From positions 62,001-126,000 of the forward strand of contig NZ_UAVD01000029.1 of NCBI RefSeq assembly GCF_900460065.1: a DNA stretch of 64,000 nucleotides, in the 5' to 3' direction. Source of the DNA: Streptomyces griseus. Lineage in GTDB: Bacteria; Actinomycetota; Actinomycetes; Streptomycetales; Streptomycetaceae. The notes below the pieces were generated by a model. It worked only from the letters and a program-made list of their open reading frames with translations. It ran no database searches and had not been told where the DNA came from. The first letter of the stretch is position 1, and each line of letters begins with the position of its first letter. The translations under genes were made by a program, and so were the position numbers. Below are positions 41,236-52,000 of the stretch, in pieces.

Positions 41236-42159
41236 CCAGCGCTGGGGGACGGCGGCGGCGAGGCGCTCCCACTGCGCGGCGTCGAGCGTGTTGGCGTCGA
41301 GCAGCCGCAGGAGCGCGCGGCCGACCCCGGAGAACCGCAACGACGGGTCGGTGCGCAGCGCGAGCAGGAACCGGTCCCGTTCGGCGCGAGGCGTGCCGGC
41401 GCTGCCGTCGCCGGTGCTGACTCTCCCACCGGTGTTGTTGCCGGACGCCTTCTTCTCCGCCGCGTCGCTTTCCGTGTGCTGCCCGGCGGGAAGGCGATAG
41501 CGCGGCGGCACGGGATGCTCGCCGCGACGCATTCTTTCGCGGACGTCCCGCGCGGTACCGACCGATATTCCGGCGATGCGGGCGATGGCCCGTAACGAAA
41601 GGCCGGGGTCTTTCGCAATGGCCTGACTCGCCCTCATGCGTCCGTGCGACGCGTCGAGGGGCCGCACCTTTCCGTCGCGGCCGAGACGGGTGTGCAACTG
41701 GGTCATTTCCCCGCTTGTACGCTGCCGGATCGCCGACACCGTCTTGGTGGACAATCCGGCCGTCGACGCGATCAGACGGTCCGACAGATGCGGATGCGAC
41801 GCGAGGATCCGGGAGGCGGCCGCCGTGCGGTCGGCGAGCGTCAGCGGCAATCCCTGGGTCGCGTTGGCGCGCACGGCCAGGACGAACGCGTCCTCCTCCG
41901 AGCCGTCGACGAACCGCGCGCCGATGGTGGCGTCCCCGCGCAGCCTGGCCGCGCGCAGGCGATGCACACCGTCGATGACCTGCATCGTCGGCCGGTGCAC
42001 AAGGATCGGCGGGAGGTCGTCCCGGCACTGGGCGAGCGCGCTGACGTGGTCGGGGCGAGAGCCGGCGACCCGTACGAGACACGTTTCGGTCACCTGGTCG
42101 ACCGGCACGAACGTCGGCGGCGTGTCCGACGGTGGTGCACCCAGCGATGTCGCGCTCAT
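41143..42159 (-). CDS. StrR-type ParB-fold cluster-specific regulator
   Basis: This 338-residue protein resembles StrR of streptomycin and the Bbr/Teg regulators of glycopeptide clusters. A ParB/sulfiredoxin-like N-terminal domain holds PPILVHRPTMQVIDGVHRLRAARLRG, and a central helix-turn-helix is read as LSLRAIARIAGISVGTARDV. A Ser/Gly-rich linker and a C-terminal helical domain (DRFLLALRTDPSLRFSG, SLRxxxxxRxLLxLL) follow. StrR-like proteins activate biosynthetic operons by binding inverted repeats. It lies divergent to the NRPS operon, with 294 bases between, which suggests it controls it. I could not find a StrR consensus site by eye. The 3' end overlaps the MFS gene by 93 bases. Confidence 0.85.
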   Translation of the reverse strand: MSATSLGAPPSDTPPTFVPVDQVTETCLVRVAGSRPDHVSALAQCRDDLPPILVHRPTMQVIDGVHRLRAARLRGDATIGARFVDGSEEDAFVLAVRANATQGLPLTLADRTAAASRILASHPHLSDRLIASTAGLSTKTVSAIRQRTSGEMTQLHTRLGRDGKVRPLDASHGRMRASQAIAKDPGLSLRAIARIAGISVGTARDVRERMRRGEHPVPPRYRLPAGQHTESDAAEKKASGNNTGGRVSTGDGSAGTPRAERDRFLLALRTDPSLRFSGVGRALLRLLDANTLDAAQWERLAAAVPQRWSPVVADLAMDCAADWSALACRVREQLRVSA

Positions 42160-42453
42160 CCGAACTCCTCCAGATGGCCAAGCCTTTTCCGAGCACGCCG
42201 TGTCACGCTCGGCAGCGCGTAACCGATCGGATCCCGGAAGCGGCTACAAGATACCGGCCGCGTTCTGGCGCCGAACAGACCGGTGAGACAAAGTTTCCCT
42301 GAGTAAGTTCTCATGATTCCTTTCCCGTCGGTGCACCAGGTGAGGGCCGAAGTAAGCGCCTCGTCGAACTCGTTGACACCGATCCGCGTCATGGGACAGA
42401 GTTCCCCCCGTTCCCCCAATGGATTTCCGTGGGTCACGGAGTGTGAAATCACA
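42160..42453. promoter_or_regulatory. Divergent promoter region between the StrR-type regulator and the NRPS operon
   Basis: About 294 bases with locally lower GC (for example 42285-42330) separate the divergent regulator and A-T NRPS genes. A frame from 42313 runs into the NRPS gene, but its first 47 residues lack any adenylation-domain similarity, so it is treated as untranslated. No clear inverted repeat is visible. It is the likely main control point for the rightward biosynthetic operon. Confidence 0.5.
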
Positions 42454-44247
42454 GTGGACGCGCGAATGGATACGGTGAATTCCCTGCCTGCCGGGACGAT
42501 GGTCGGAATGTTCCGGCGCCAGGTGGTCCGGGCCCCGGACTCGATCGCGGTGGCCACCGCGGACGGCACCCTCACCTACGGCGAACTCGACACCCGCGCC
42601 CGCACTGTGGCGGGCGGGCTGCGCGAGCGGGGGATCGGGCCGGACGACATCGTCGCCGTCGCGATACCGCGCGGCGCGGACATGGTGGTGGCCGTCGTGG
42701 GGGTGCTCGCCGCGGGAGCCGCCTACCTGCCGGTCGACCCCGCCCAGCCGCCCGACCGGGTGGTCGCCGTGCTCGCCGACGCCCGTCCCGCCCTGGTGCT
42801 GACACCGGGCGAGCTGCGGGAGCTGGAGGCCTCGGCGGTACCCGCGGCCCCGGTGACCGAACCCGATCCGGCGTGCGCCGCCTACGTCATCCACACCTCC
42901 GGCTCGACCGGAGCACCCAAGGGCGTGGTCGTTCCCCATACGGGGATCGCCCCTCTCGTCGCGGCGCAACGAGAACGCTTCGGCGCCCGACCGGGCGCCC
43001 GGGTACTCCAGTACGCGTCGGTCGGCTTCGACGTGGCCGTCGCCGACCTGTGCATGGCGCTGCTCACCGGGGCCACGCTCGTCCTCGCACCGCCCGAGGG
43101 CCTTCCCCCCGGCGAACCGTTCGCCCGGTTCATCGCCGAACACGGCGTCACCCATGTGTGCATGCCACCGAGCGCGCTCGCCACCCAGCCGGACCTGGCA
43201 CTGCCCTCGGTCACCTGCCTGATCGTCGCGGGGGAGGCGCTGGGCCCGGACCTCGTCACCCGATGGTCCGCCGGCCGCCGGATGATCAACGCCTACGGCC
43301 CGACCGAGACGACCGCGTGCGCCACCATGAGCGCACCGCTCACCGGCGGCCCCCCGGCGCCGATCGGAACGGCGATCCCCGGCACCGAACTACGCGTGCT
43401 GGACGGGACGTGCGCCCCGGCCGCCGAGGGCGAGCTGTACATCGGCGGCGCCGGGGTCGCGCGCGGCTATCTGGGCCGGCCCGGAGCGACCGCGCAGCGG
43501 TTCGTCGCCGACCCGTGGGGGCCGCCCGGCTCGCGCATGTTCCGCACCGGCGACCTCGTCCGTGTGCTGCCCGACGGTGACCTGGTGTTCCTCGGACGCA
43601 CCGACGACCAGGTGAAGATCCGCGGCCACCGGGTCGAACCGGCCGAGGTGGAGGCCGCGCTCGGCGCACACCCGGCGGTGGCGCGGGCCGCGGTCGTCGC
43701 CCGCTCCGGGCCGCTCGGGGCCTACCTGGTGGGCTACGTGGTGCCGCGCGGGGCGAGCGTGCCCGACCTGCGCGCGCACCTCGCCGAGCGGCTGCCGGCC
43801 CACCTCGTCCCCGACCTGATCGAGGTGGTCGGCCACTTCCCGCTGACCCCCAACGGGAAACTGGACCGGGCCGCGTTCGACGCTCCCGTACCGAGGGCGT
43901 CGGTCGGGCTCGCCGACGACCTCGCCGGGCTGTTCGCCGAGGTGCTGTCGGTGGACGCGGTCGCGCCGGACGACGACTTCTTCGCCCTCGGCGGCACCTC
44001 GCTCACGGCCACCGCGCTGGCCAGCCGAATCCGCGTCGAACTGGCCCTGGAAGCGTCCGTGGCCACCGTGTTCGACGCCCCCACCCCCGCCGAACTCGCC
44101 AACGCCCTCTCCGCGACGGACGCGGCGGACGCGACGGACGCGGTGGACACGGCGGGGGCGGTGAACGCGGTGGGCGTGGCGGAGGCGACGGCCCCGGCCT
44201 CGCCGGTCCCGGTCTCTCCGGCGGACTCGGCCGGGGGCCGGACATGA
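42454..44247 (+). CDS. Stand-alone NRPS adenylation-thiolation (A-T) didomain
   Basis: The product is 597 residues. It activates an amino or aryl acid as its adenylate and loads it onto its own carrier domain. A-domain motifs: IHTSGSTGAPKGVV (A3), VGFDVAVADL (A4), NAYGPTETT (A5), MFRTGDLVR (A7), GRTDDQVKIRGHRVEPAEVE (A8) and NGKLDRAAF with the catalytic lysine (A10). The carrier motif DDFFALGGTSLTATAL follows, then an Ala/Thr/Val-rich tail that may dock to a partner. It probably supplies the first building block to the large NRPS, which begins with a condensation domain. The start is set at GTG 42454; ATG 42466 is possible. It is the first gene of a tightly coupled operon. Confidence 0.92.
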   Translation: MDARMDTVNSLPAGTMVGMFRRQVVRAPDSIAVATADGTLTYGELDTRARTVAGGLRERGIGPDDIVAVAIPRGADMVVAVVGVLAAGAAYLPVDPAQPPDRVVAVLADARPALVLTPGELRELEASAVPAAPVTEPDPACAAYVIHTSGSTGAPKGVVVPHTGIAPLVAAQRERFGARPGARVLQYASVGFDVAVADLCMALLTGATLVLAPPEGLPPGEPFARFIAEHGVTHVCMPPSALATQPDLALPSVTCLIVAGEALGPDLVTRWSAGRRMINAYGPTETTACATMSAPLTGGPPAPIGTAIPGTELRVLDGTCAPAAEGELYIGGAGVARGYLGRPGATAQRFVADPWGPPGSRMFRTGDLVRVLPDGDLVFLGRTDDQVKIRGHRVEPAEVEAALGAHPAVARAAVVARSGPLGAYLVGYVVPRGASVPDLRAHLAERLPAHLVPDLIEVVGHFPLTPNGKLDRAAFDAPVPRASVGLADDLAGLFAEVLSVDAVAPDDDFFALGGTSLTATALASRIRVELALEASVATVFDAPTPAELANALSATDAADATDAVDTAGAVNAVGVAEATAPASPVPVSPADSAGGRT

Positions 44248-45512
44248 ACGTCGTCATCGTCGGGGCGGGTATGGCCGGAACGATGCTGGCGATCCGGCTG
44301 GCCCGCCGCGGCCACCGAGTCGACCTGGTCGAGCGGCGCGCCGACCCCCGCGCCACGGACGGGCCGGAGGCCGCGTCGATCAGCGTCGGGCTGTCCGAAC
44401 GCGGGCGGGCCGCGTTGCGCGACATCGGTCTCCTCGACAAGGCCCTGGCCGCGGCGGTTCCCATGCGCGGGCGGATCGTCCACCACGGCGGCCGGGTCAC
44501 CCACCAGCCCTACGGCACGGACGACACCCAGGTCCTGCACGCGGTCCGCCGCCACGACCTCAACATCACCCTGCTCGACGCCGCCGAAGCGGACCCCCGG
44601 GTGCGGCTGTGGTTCGGGCACCGCGTCACCGGCCTGGCCGGTGACGAGGTGTGGACCCCGGCCAGGACGTTCGCGGCGGATCTCGTCGTGGGCGCGGACG
44701 GCGCGTACTCGACCGTGCGCACGCACCTGCACCGCCAGGTGCGCGCCGAACTCCACGTGACCCACCTGGACTGGGGCTACCGGGAGTTCACCATCCCGGC
44801 CGTCGACCGCCCGGAAGCGCTGCACGTGTGGCCCGGCCGGCGGGGGCTGGTCGTGGCACACCCCAACCCGGACGGCTCCCTGACCGGGACCGTGTTCCTG
44901 CCGTTCGACGGCGACACCGGGTTCCAGGGGCTGCGCGACCCGGCGAGGGCCGGGGCCTTCCTGGCCGAGGAGTTCGGCGACCTGTCCGAACTGGTGCCGG
45001 ACCTGGTCACCCAGTTCCTCGCGCAGGAACCGGGCAGCCTGGTGTCGGTGCGCACCGCGCCGTGGCGGCACGACCGGGTCGTCCTCGTCGGCGACGCCGC
45101 CCACGCCGTGTTCCCGTTCTACGGCCAGGGGATGAACGCCGCCTTCGAGGACTGCGCGGTGCTCGAAGCGTGTCTGGCCGAACACGCCACCGGCGACGCG
45201 CTCGCCGCCTTCGAGGCCCGTCGCCGCCCGCACACCGACGTGCTCGCCGACCTGTCCGCGCGCAACTTCGTGGAGCTGCGCGACCGGGTGCGGTCACCGG
45301 TGTTCCTGGCCCGCAAGCGGATCGACTTCGAGCTCGGCCGCCTGATACCGGGATGGCGGACGCTCTACGCGATGATCAGCCACAGCACCCTCCCGTACGG
45401 TGACGCGCTCGCCCGCGCCCGCCGCCAGGACCGGCTCCTCGGTGGACTGGCCGGGCTCGGCGGAGTCGCGTTGCTCGCCGCGGCGCGGCGGAAGCGGAGC
45501 GGGGGATGCTGA
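44244..45512 (+). CDS. FAD-dependent monooxygenase resembling kynurenine 3-monooxygenase
   Basis: The product is 422 residues. The FAD fingerprint VVIVGAGMAGTMLAIRLARR is at the start, GADGAYSTVRTHL is the DG motif, and VVLVGDAAHAVFPFYGQGMN with AAFEDC matches kynurenine 3-monooxygenase closely. ISHSTLPYGDALARARRQD near the C-terminus also fits. That family hydroxylates an aromatic ring ortho to an amine. No tryptophan dioxygenase or kynureninase is present in the window, so the substrate may be a carrier-bound or otherwise supplied aromatic residue. ATG 44244 overlaps the A-T gene stop, and the end overlaps the DUF6875 gene by 7 bases. Confidence 0.87.
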   Translation: MNVVIVGAGMAGTMLAIRLARRGHRVDLVERRADPRATDGPEAASISVGLSERGRAALRDIGLLDKALAAAVPMRGRIVHHGGRVTHQPYGTDDTQVLHAVRRHDLNITLLDAAEADPRVRLWFGHRVTGLAGDEVWTPARTFAADLVVGADGAYSTVRTHLHRQVRAELHVTHLDWGYREFTIPAVDRPEALHVWPGRRGLVVAHPNPDGSLTGTVFLPFDGDTGFQGLRDPARAGAFLAEEFGDLSELVPDLVTQFLAQEPGSLVSVRTAPWRHDRVVLVGDAAHAVFPFYGQGMNAAFEDCAVLEACLAEHATGDALAAFEARRRPHTDVLADLSARNFVELRDRVRSPVFLARKRIDFELGRLIPGWRTLYAMISHSTLPYGDALARARRQDRLLGGLAGLGGVALLAAARRKRSGGC

Positions 45513-46078
45513 GCCACCCGGCGGGTGACGTCTCGCTGTTCGAGCCCGGCCACCCGGACCTGCCCCCCGCCGCCGAGGTGGTACTGGCGTGGGCCCGCTC
45601 CTACCTGTGCCGACCGCACCCCGATCTCGGGCGGGGCGGCGACGTCTGCCCGTACACCGCCCTCTCGCTGGAACGGGGCGGACTGTTCCTCGCCGTGCAC
45701 CCGGGACGGCCGGACCTGCGGGCGGTGATGACCGCCTACCGGGACTGGTTCCCCGAACTGCCGCCCCGTGCGTGGCCGGCGGCCAGATACCGGACGGTCC
45801 TGGTGGTGCTGCCGGACGTCCCGCCCGGGGAGATCGACCGAGCGCAGCGGGAGCTGAAGCCCGGGTTCGTGGAACGCGGCCTGATGATCGGCGAGTTCCA
45901 CCCCGGACCACCGTCGGCACAGGGACTGTGGAACGCGGACTTCCGGCCCATGCGCAGCCCGCTGCCCCTGCTGGCGGTGCGGCACATGGTGGCCGCCGAC
46001 GCGCCGTTCCTGCGGTCGGATCCGGAACAACTGGCGGCGTACCGCCGCCGGTTCGGGGACCGGGGGGCGCACCGATGA
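45506..46078 (+). CDS. DUF6875-like protein
   Basis: A 190-residue soluble protein with WARSYLCRPHPDLGRGGDVC at the start, RTVLVVLPDVPP, KPGFVERGLMIGEFHPG, LWNADFRPMRSPLPLLAVRH and MVAADAPFL. I associate these with the DUF6875 family, often found in natural-product loci of actinomycetes and without known activity. Its position, coupled on both sides between the flavoenzyme and the NRPS (overlaps of 7 and 4 bases), indicates a role in the assembly pathway. The conserved Cys, His and Phe-His pattern could support catalysis or heme/metal binding, but this is unproven. Confidence 0.75.
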   Translation: MLSHPAGDVSLFEPGHPDLPPAAEVVLAWARSYLCRPHPDLGRGGDVCPYTALSLERGGLFLAVHPGRPDLRAVMTAYRDWFPELPPRAWPAARYRTVLVVLPDVPPGEIDRAQRELKPGFVERGLMIGEFHPGPPSAQGLWNADFRPMRSPLPLLAVRHMVAADAPFLRSDPEQLAAYRRRFGDRGAHR

Positions 46079-49000
46079 CGTTCCCGCTCCCGCCCGGGGC
46101 CCGACGGCTCTGGTTCGCCGAGGCGTTCGCCGACGGCGCCCCCCTGCACAACAACCCGGCGGTGTTCCGGTTGACCGGCCCCCTGTCGGCGGACGCGCTG
46201 CGGCGCGCGGCGGACCTGGTGGCGGCCCGGCACCCGGTGCTGCGCACCACCTTCGACGAGGTCGACGGCGAGCCGGTCGGGCGGACGGGTCCGGTGGCCG
46301 CAGCGGATGTCGTGGTGCGGGCCGTGCCGGCCGCGGACGCCGAGGCGTTCGCGACGCGGGCCGCCCGGGAGCCGTTCGACCTGCGCACCGGGCCCCTGTT
46401 CCGGGTCCGGCTGGGCCGGATCACACCGACCGACCACATCCTGGTGATCAATACGCATCACGCGGTCGTCGACGGCAGGTCGCTGGCGGTGCTGTGCGGG
46501 GAGATCGGCGCCCTGTACGCCGACCCGGGCCGGGCCCTGCCGGATCCCGGAGCACCGCCGGACACCGTCGACCACGACCCGTCCCGCCGGGTGTCCGACC
46601 TGGCCGGTGTGCCTGACCTCCTCACCCTGCCCACCGACCGGCCCCGCCCGAGGATGCGCGGGTTCCGGGGCGAGTTGCGCCGCCACTCCGTCCCCGCGGG
46701 CCTCACCGCGCGGGTCGACGCGCTCGCCCGCGCCACGCGCGCCACCCGCTTCGTCGTGCTGCACGCCGCGTACGCCGCCACCTTGGGCACGACCGCGGGT
46801 CAGGACGACGTGGTGGCCGCCACCCTGGTGTCCGGGCGGCCGGGGCCGGAGTCCGCCGACGCCGTCGGCATGTTCGTGAACCCGGTTCCGCTGCGGGTGC
46901 GGATCGGCGGCGATCCGACCTTCCGCGAGCTGGTGGCCAGGGCCCGCGGCGCGGTCGCGGCGGGACTGGGCGGCGCGGCGGTCCCGTTCGACCGGATCGT
47001 CGAGGCGGTCGGCGCCGCCCGCGACCCGAGCCACGCGCCGCTGTGCCAGGCACACCTGGTGATGCAGGACCCGCCCGAGGTGGTGCTTCCCGGCGTGCGG
47101 GCCGACCGGATGCTGCCGGACACGGGCACGGCCGACGTCGACCTCACCGTGATGGTGGAGTCCGGCGGCCCGGAGATGACCGTGGTCACCGAACACGACA
47201 CGGACCTGTTCGACGGGGCGACGGTCGACGGTTTCGCCGGGCGTCTGCTGGCCCTGCTGGACGGTGCCTGCGCCGACCCCGACCGCCGGCTGTCGGCGTT
47301 GACGGCTGGGGCTTCGGCGGTGGCCGAGTCGGCGCCCCCGACCGGGGGTTCCGCCGGACCGGCCGGTGCCCCGGCGCCGTCGACCGTGCTGGAGCTGATC
47401 AGGTTCGACGCGGAGGGCCTCGCGGTGGGGGAGCTGTCCTACGCCGAGTTGGAGCGCCGTTCGGCGGCGCTGGCCTCGGTGTTGCGGTCGCGGGGCGCCG
47501 GACCGGAGGTGTGGGTCGCGGTGGACCTGCCGCGCGGCAGGGACCTGGTGGTCGCCGTCCTCGGGATCTGGCGGGCCGGCGCGGTGTACGTACCGGTGGA
47601 ACCCTCGTGGCCCGGGCCGAGGCGCCGGGCCGTCACCGGGGCCGCCCGGATCGTGCTGACCGGGATCCCGGAGCTGCCACAGGAGTTCGAGCGCGTCGAA
47701 CCCGGCATCGCCCCCGAGTCACTGGCGTACGTGCTGCACACGTCCGGGTCGACCGGCAGCCCCAAGGCGGTGGGCGTGCCGCACCGCGCGGTGGCCGGGA
47801 TGCTGGCCCGGTCGACGGCGTTGGTCGGGCTGCGCGCCGGGGACGTGGTCGCGGCCCTGATCTCCCCGGCGTTCGACATCTCGGTGTGGGAACTGGTGGC
47901 GCCGCTGACGGTGGGCGCCCGGGTGGTGCCCGTACCGCCGGAGACCGTGGTGGACGGTCCCGCGCTCGCCCGGCTGTTGAAGGCGGAGGCGGTCACGGTC
48001 GTCCAGGTCACCCCGTCGCTGTGGGCGGTGCTGGCGGCGGCCGGGGGAGTGCCGGAGTGCGTACGGGTCCGGGTGTCGATCGGGGAGGTGCTCACCCCGG
48101 AGCTGGCCGGGGCGCTGGGCGGGGCCGAGCTGTGGAACACGTACGGCCCGACCGAGACGACGATCTGGTCGACCGCCGAACGGGTGCACCGGGGCGGCAG
48201 GTTCGGCATCGGCGACCCGCTCGACGGGGTGGCCCGGTACCTGCTGAACGCGGGCCTGCGACCGGTTGACGACGACGTGGTCGGTGAGGTGTACCTGGGC
48301 GGCTTCCCCCTGGCGCGCGGTTATCTCGGCGCGCCCGGCCGGTCGGCGACGAGGTTCGTCGCCGACCCGTTCTCGCCGGTCCCCGGTGCGCGCATGTACG
48401 CGACGGGCGACTTGGCACGGCGCAGGCCGGGCGGTCTCGTGGAGTTCGTCGGACGGGCGGACGCGCAGCTCAAGGTGCGGGGCCACCGGGTGGAACCGGC
48501 CGAGGTGGAGGCGGCGTTGCGGGCGGACCCGGAGGTCGCCGACGCCCGCGTGACCGGTGACGGCGACCGTCTGGTGGCCTACGTGATCCCGGCCGCAGGG
48601 CGGCCCCGCTGGACGGGGGTGCGGGAGCGGCTGAGCCGTGTCCTTCCCGCCTACCTGGTGCCGTCGGCGATGGTGACCGTGGATGCGTTCCCGTTGACCA
48701 GCTCCGGAAAGCTGAACGTACGCGCCCTGCCCCCTCCGGCGGAGGACACCACCGCCCCTGACCCCCACCCGGGCCTGGAGACCACGGTCGCGGAGATCTT
48801 CGCGGGTCTGCTGGCCCGCCCGGTCGGCCGGGACGACGACTTCTTCCTGTCCGGCGGCCACTCCCTGGCGGCGGCGAAGGCCGTCGCGCGGATCGCGGCG
48901 TCGACCGGCGCGGAGGTGACGGTCAGGACCCTGTTCGCCCACCCCACCGTCGCCGCCCTGGCCGCCGCGATCGACGCGGGCCGGGGCGACCCCGGCACTC

Positions 49001-52000
49001 CGGAGGAGCCCGGGGCGGCGCCCGCCACGCCAGGAGGGCTGTCCGGCCCGCAGCGAGGACTGTGGGCCATCCACCAGGCGGGCCGGGACGACGGCGCCTA
49101 CGTCGTGCACGCCGCTTTCCGGCTGGACGGCGCGCTCGACGAGGCCGGCCTGCGGGCCGGGTTCACCCACACCCTGGCCGCCCACCCGGCCCTGCGGTCG
49201 GCGATCACCGTCCACGCGGGCGTCCCGCGGCTGAGCGCCGAGCCCTGCACGGACGCGCTGTCGGCGAGGGCCTGGCGCACCACGGACCTGAGCGCGCGGA
49301 CCGACCCGTGGCCGGAGGCCGAACGCCTGGCCGCCCGGGACGCCGACCGCCCCTTCGACCTGACCCGCCCCCCGCTGGTGCGGGCCCACCTGATCAGAAC
49401 CGCCCCCACGACCCATCTCCTGACGCTCACCGCTCACCACATCATCTGCGACGACACCTCGATGTCGATCCTGCTGTCGACCCTGACCTCGGCGGACCCG
49501 ATCGCCTCGTCCCCTCCCGGTGGCGCCGCGGATGTCCGGCGGACGGGGCCGGGGCCCGCGCTCCGGGCGAGGACCGGCGCACCGGAGCCGCCGATCGGCG
49601 CGCCGGCGGTCGTGGGGCCACGGCCCTCCGCGCCGCCCCTCGGGGGCCCGAGGCTCTCCGCGCCGACGGTCGTGGGGCCACGGCGACGCACCACCGACTT
49701 CTGGGCCGAAACACTGCGCGACGCCCCGTCCGCCTCCGGACCCGCGCCGGACCACCCGTACGGCACGTCCCCGGCCACCGCGCCGGACACACCGCCGCAC
49801 CCGGAAAACGGCGGGGGCCCGGCTCACCCCGACCGCTCGGGCGCCGCCCCCGGTGCCACGCACCGGTTCACCGTCCCCGCCGGGCTCGCCCGCCGCTTCG
49901 CCACCCGGTGCCGGGGCGAGGGCGCCACCACCGTCGCCGGTCTCCTCGCCGTCCTCGCGATCGTCTCCGCCACCCGGGACGGTGGCGACGACCTCGTCGT
50001 CGGCACCCCGGTCAGCACCCGCCCGGACGGGTGGGACGACGTGATCGGCATGTTCGTCACGACCCTCCCGCTCCGGCTCCGCACGAATCGTCGAGCCACC
50101 CCGCGCGACCTGCTCGCCGACGCCACCGGGGCGGTGGCCGACGCGATGGACCACGCCGACATCGCACCGGCCGACATCCTCACCGCGCTCCCCACCCCGC
50201 GGGGGGACCGCGACCCGCTGTTCCGGACGATGCTGGTCCTCAACCGCGAGACGGCCCCCGTCACCTTCACCGGCCTGACCGCCACCCCGCTCCCGATCGA
50301 CCGCGCCACCAGCCGTTTCGACCTCACCCTCCACATCAGGGAACGCGAGGGCGACTGGCCCGCCCTCATCGACTACCGCACCGACCGGTACGAGGCGGAC
50401 ACGATCACCGGGATCGCCGACCAGGTGCTCGCGGTCATGGAGGCCGTGGCCCGCCACCCCGGACGTCCGCTGTCCCACCTGGACCTGTTGTCCCCGGCCG
50501 ACAGCGCCGTCCACACCGCCCTCGGCGCCCGGCCCGACCCGGCCATCCCCGGGGGTGCACCGGACACACCGCCAACCGGTCCGGCCGTCCCCCCGCGACC
50601 GGCCCCCACGACCGTCGTGGACCTGATCGCCGCCCGGACCGCCCGGACCCCTGACGCCATCGCCGTCCTCGACCTCGCCGCCGCCCCGCTCACCTACCGC
50701 GACCTGGACCGCGGATCCTCGGCCGTCGCCCGCCACCTGCGCGAGGCCGGTATCCGGAGCGAGGACCCGGTCGCGCTCACCCTTCCGGCCGGCGCAGACG
50801 CGATCATCGCGATCCTCGGCGTGCTCAAGGCGGGCGGGTGCTTCGTCCCCCTCGACCCCGACCAGCCGCCCTCCCGCCGACAGGCCCTGATCACCGCCGT
50901 CGGTGCGACGACCGTCCTGACCCGCGAGAATCTCCTTGCCGTCGGCCGCCACGAATCCCGTGAGGCTCTCCTTGCCACCGGCCGCCACGAACCCCGCGAG
51001 GCCCTCCCCACTCACCTCGCATCGACGCCCGTTGACCCGTCGCAGCTCGCCTACGTCGTCCACACCTCCGGCTCCACCGGCGAGCCCAAGGGCGTCGAAG
51101 TGCAGCACGACACGCTCCTCAAGCTGACCACCGCGTTCATCGCCGAACACGGCCTGACCGCCGGGCACCGCCTCCTCATGGTGCCGCCCGCGCACTTCGA
51201 CGCCGCGTTCGGCGACATCTTCCCGGTCCTCGCGGCCGGGGCCACCCTGGTCACCCACCCCGACCCGGGCAGTCTCACCGGACCGGACCTCCTGGCGCTC
51301 TGCGTCGAGCACCGGCTGTCCGCGGTGGACACGGCCGCACCCCTCTGGCAGCGCTGGGTGGCCGATCTCGCGGGCGAACGCCTGCCGTTGGAGATCATGA
51401 TGGTCGGCGGCGACACCGTTCCGGCGGCGACCGTCCGCGCGTGGGCGAAGCACGGCGTTCCCCTCCACAACCACTACGGCCCGACGGAAGCCACCGTCTG
51501 CGCGACCAGCCACCGCACCGTCGACGGCCGCGAGCACCCCACCCGGCTGCCGATCGGCCGCCCGCTGCCGCACGTCCGCGTCCACCTCCTCGACCGGGCC
51601 CTGCGCCGGGTGCCCGTCGGCGTGGTCGGCGAGATCTACATCGGCGGGACGGCGCCCGCCCGGGGATACCGGGGGCAACCGGCCGCGACCGCCGCGGCGT
51701 TCCTCGCCGACCCGTACGCCGACCGCCCCGGCGCCCGCATGTACCGGACCGGCGACCTCGCGAGGCTGAACCGACACGGCACGCTCGAATTCGTCGGCCG
51801 CGCCGACGACCAGGTCAAGATCCGCGGCAACCGGGTGGAGCCGGGAGAGGTGGCGGCCGTGCTCGCCGCGCACCCGGCCGTCGCGGAAGCCGTGGTGGTG
51901 GCCGACGGGGACCGCCTCATCGGCTACGTCGGCGCCCCGGCCCCGCTCACCACCGCCACCCCACCCGGGCCTTGGACGGCCGTCCCGACGCGGCTCACGC

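Noticed and set aside
42160..42453. StrR-type binding site (inverted GTTCGACTG-like arms)
   Set aside because: Only a weak GTCGAACTCGTTGAC-like stretch near 42364 was seen; arms do not match well enough to call.
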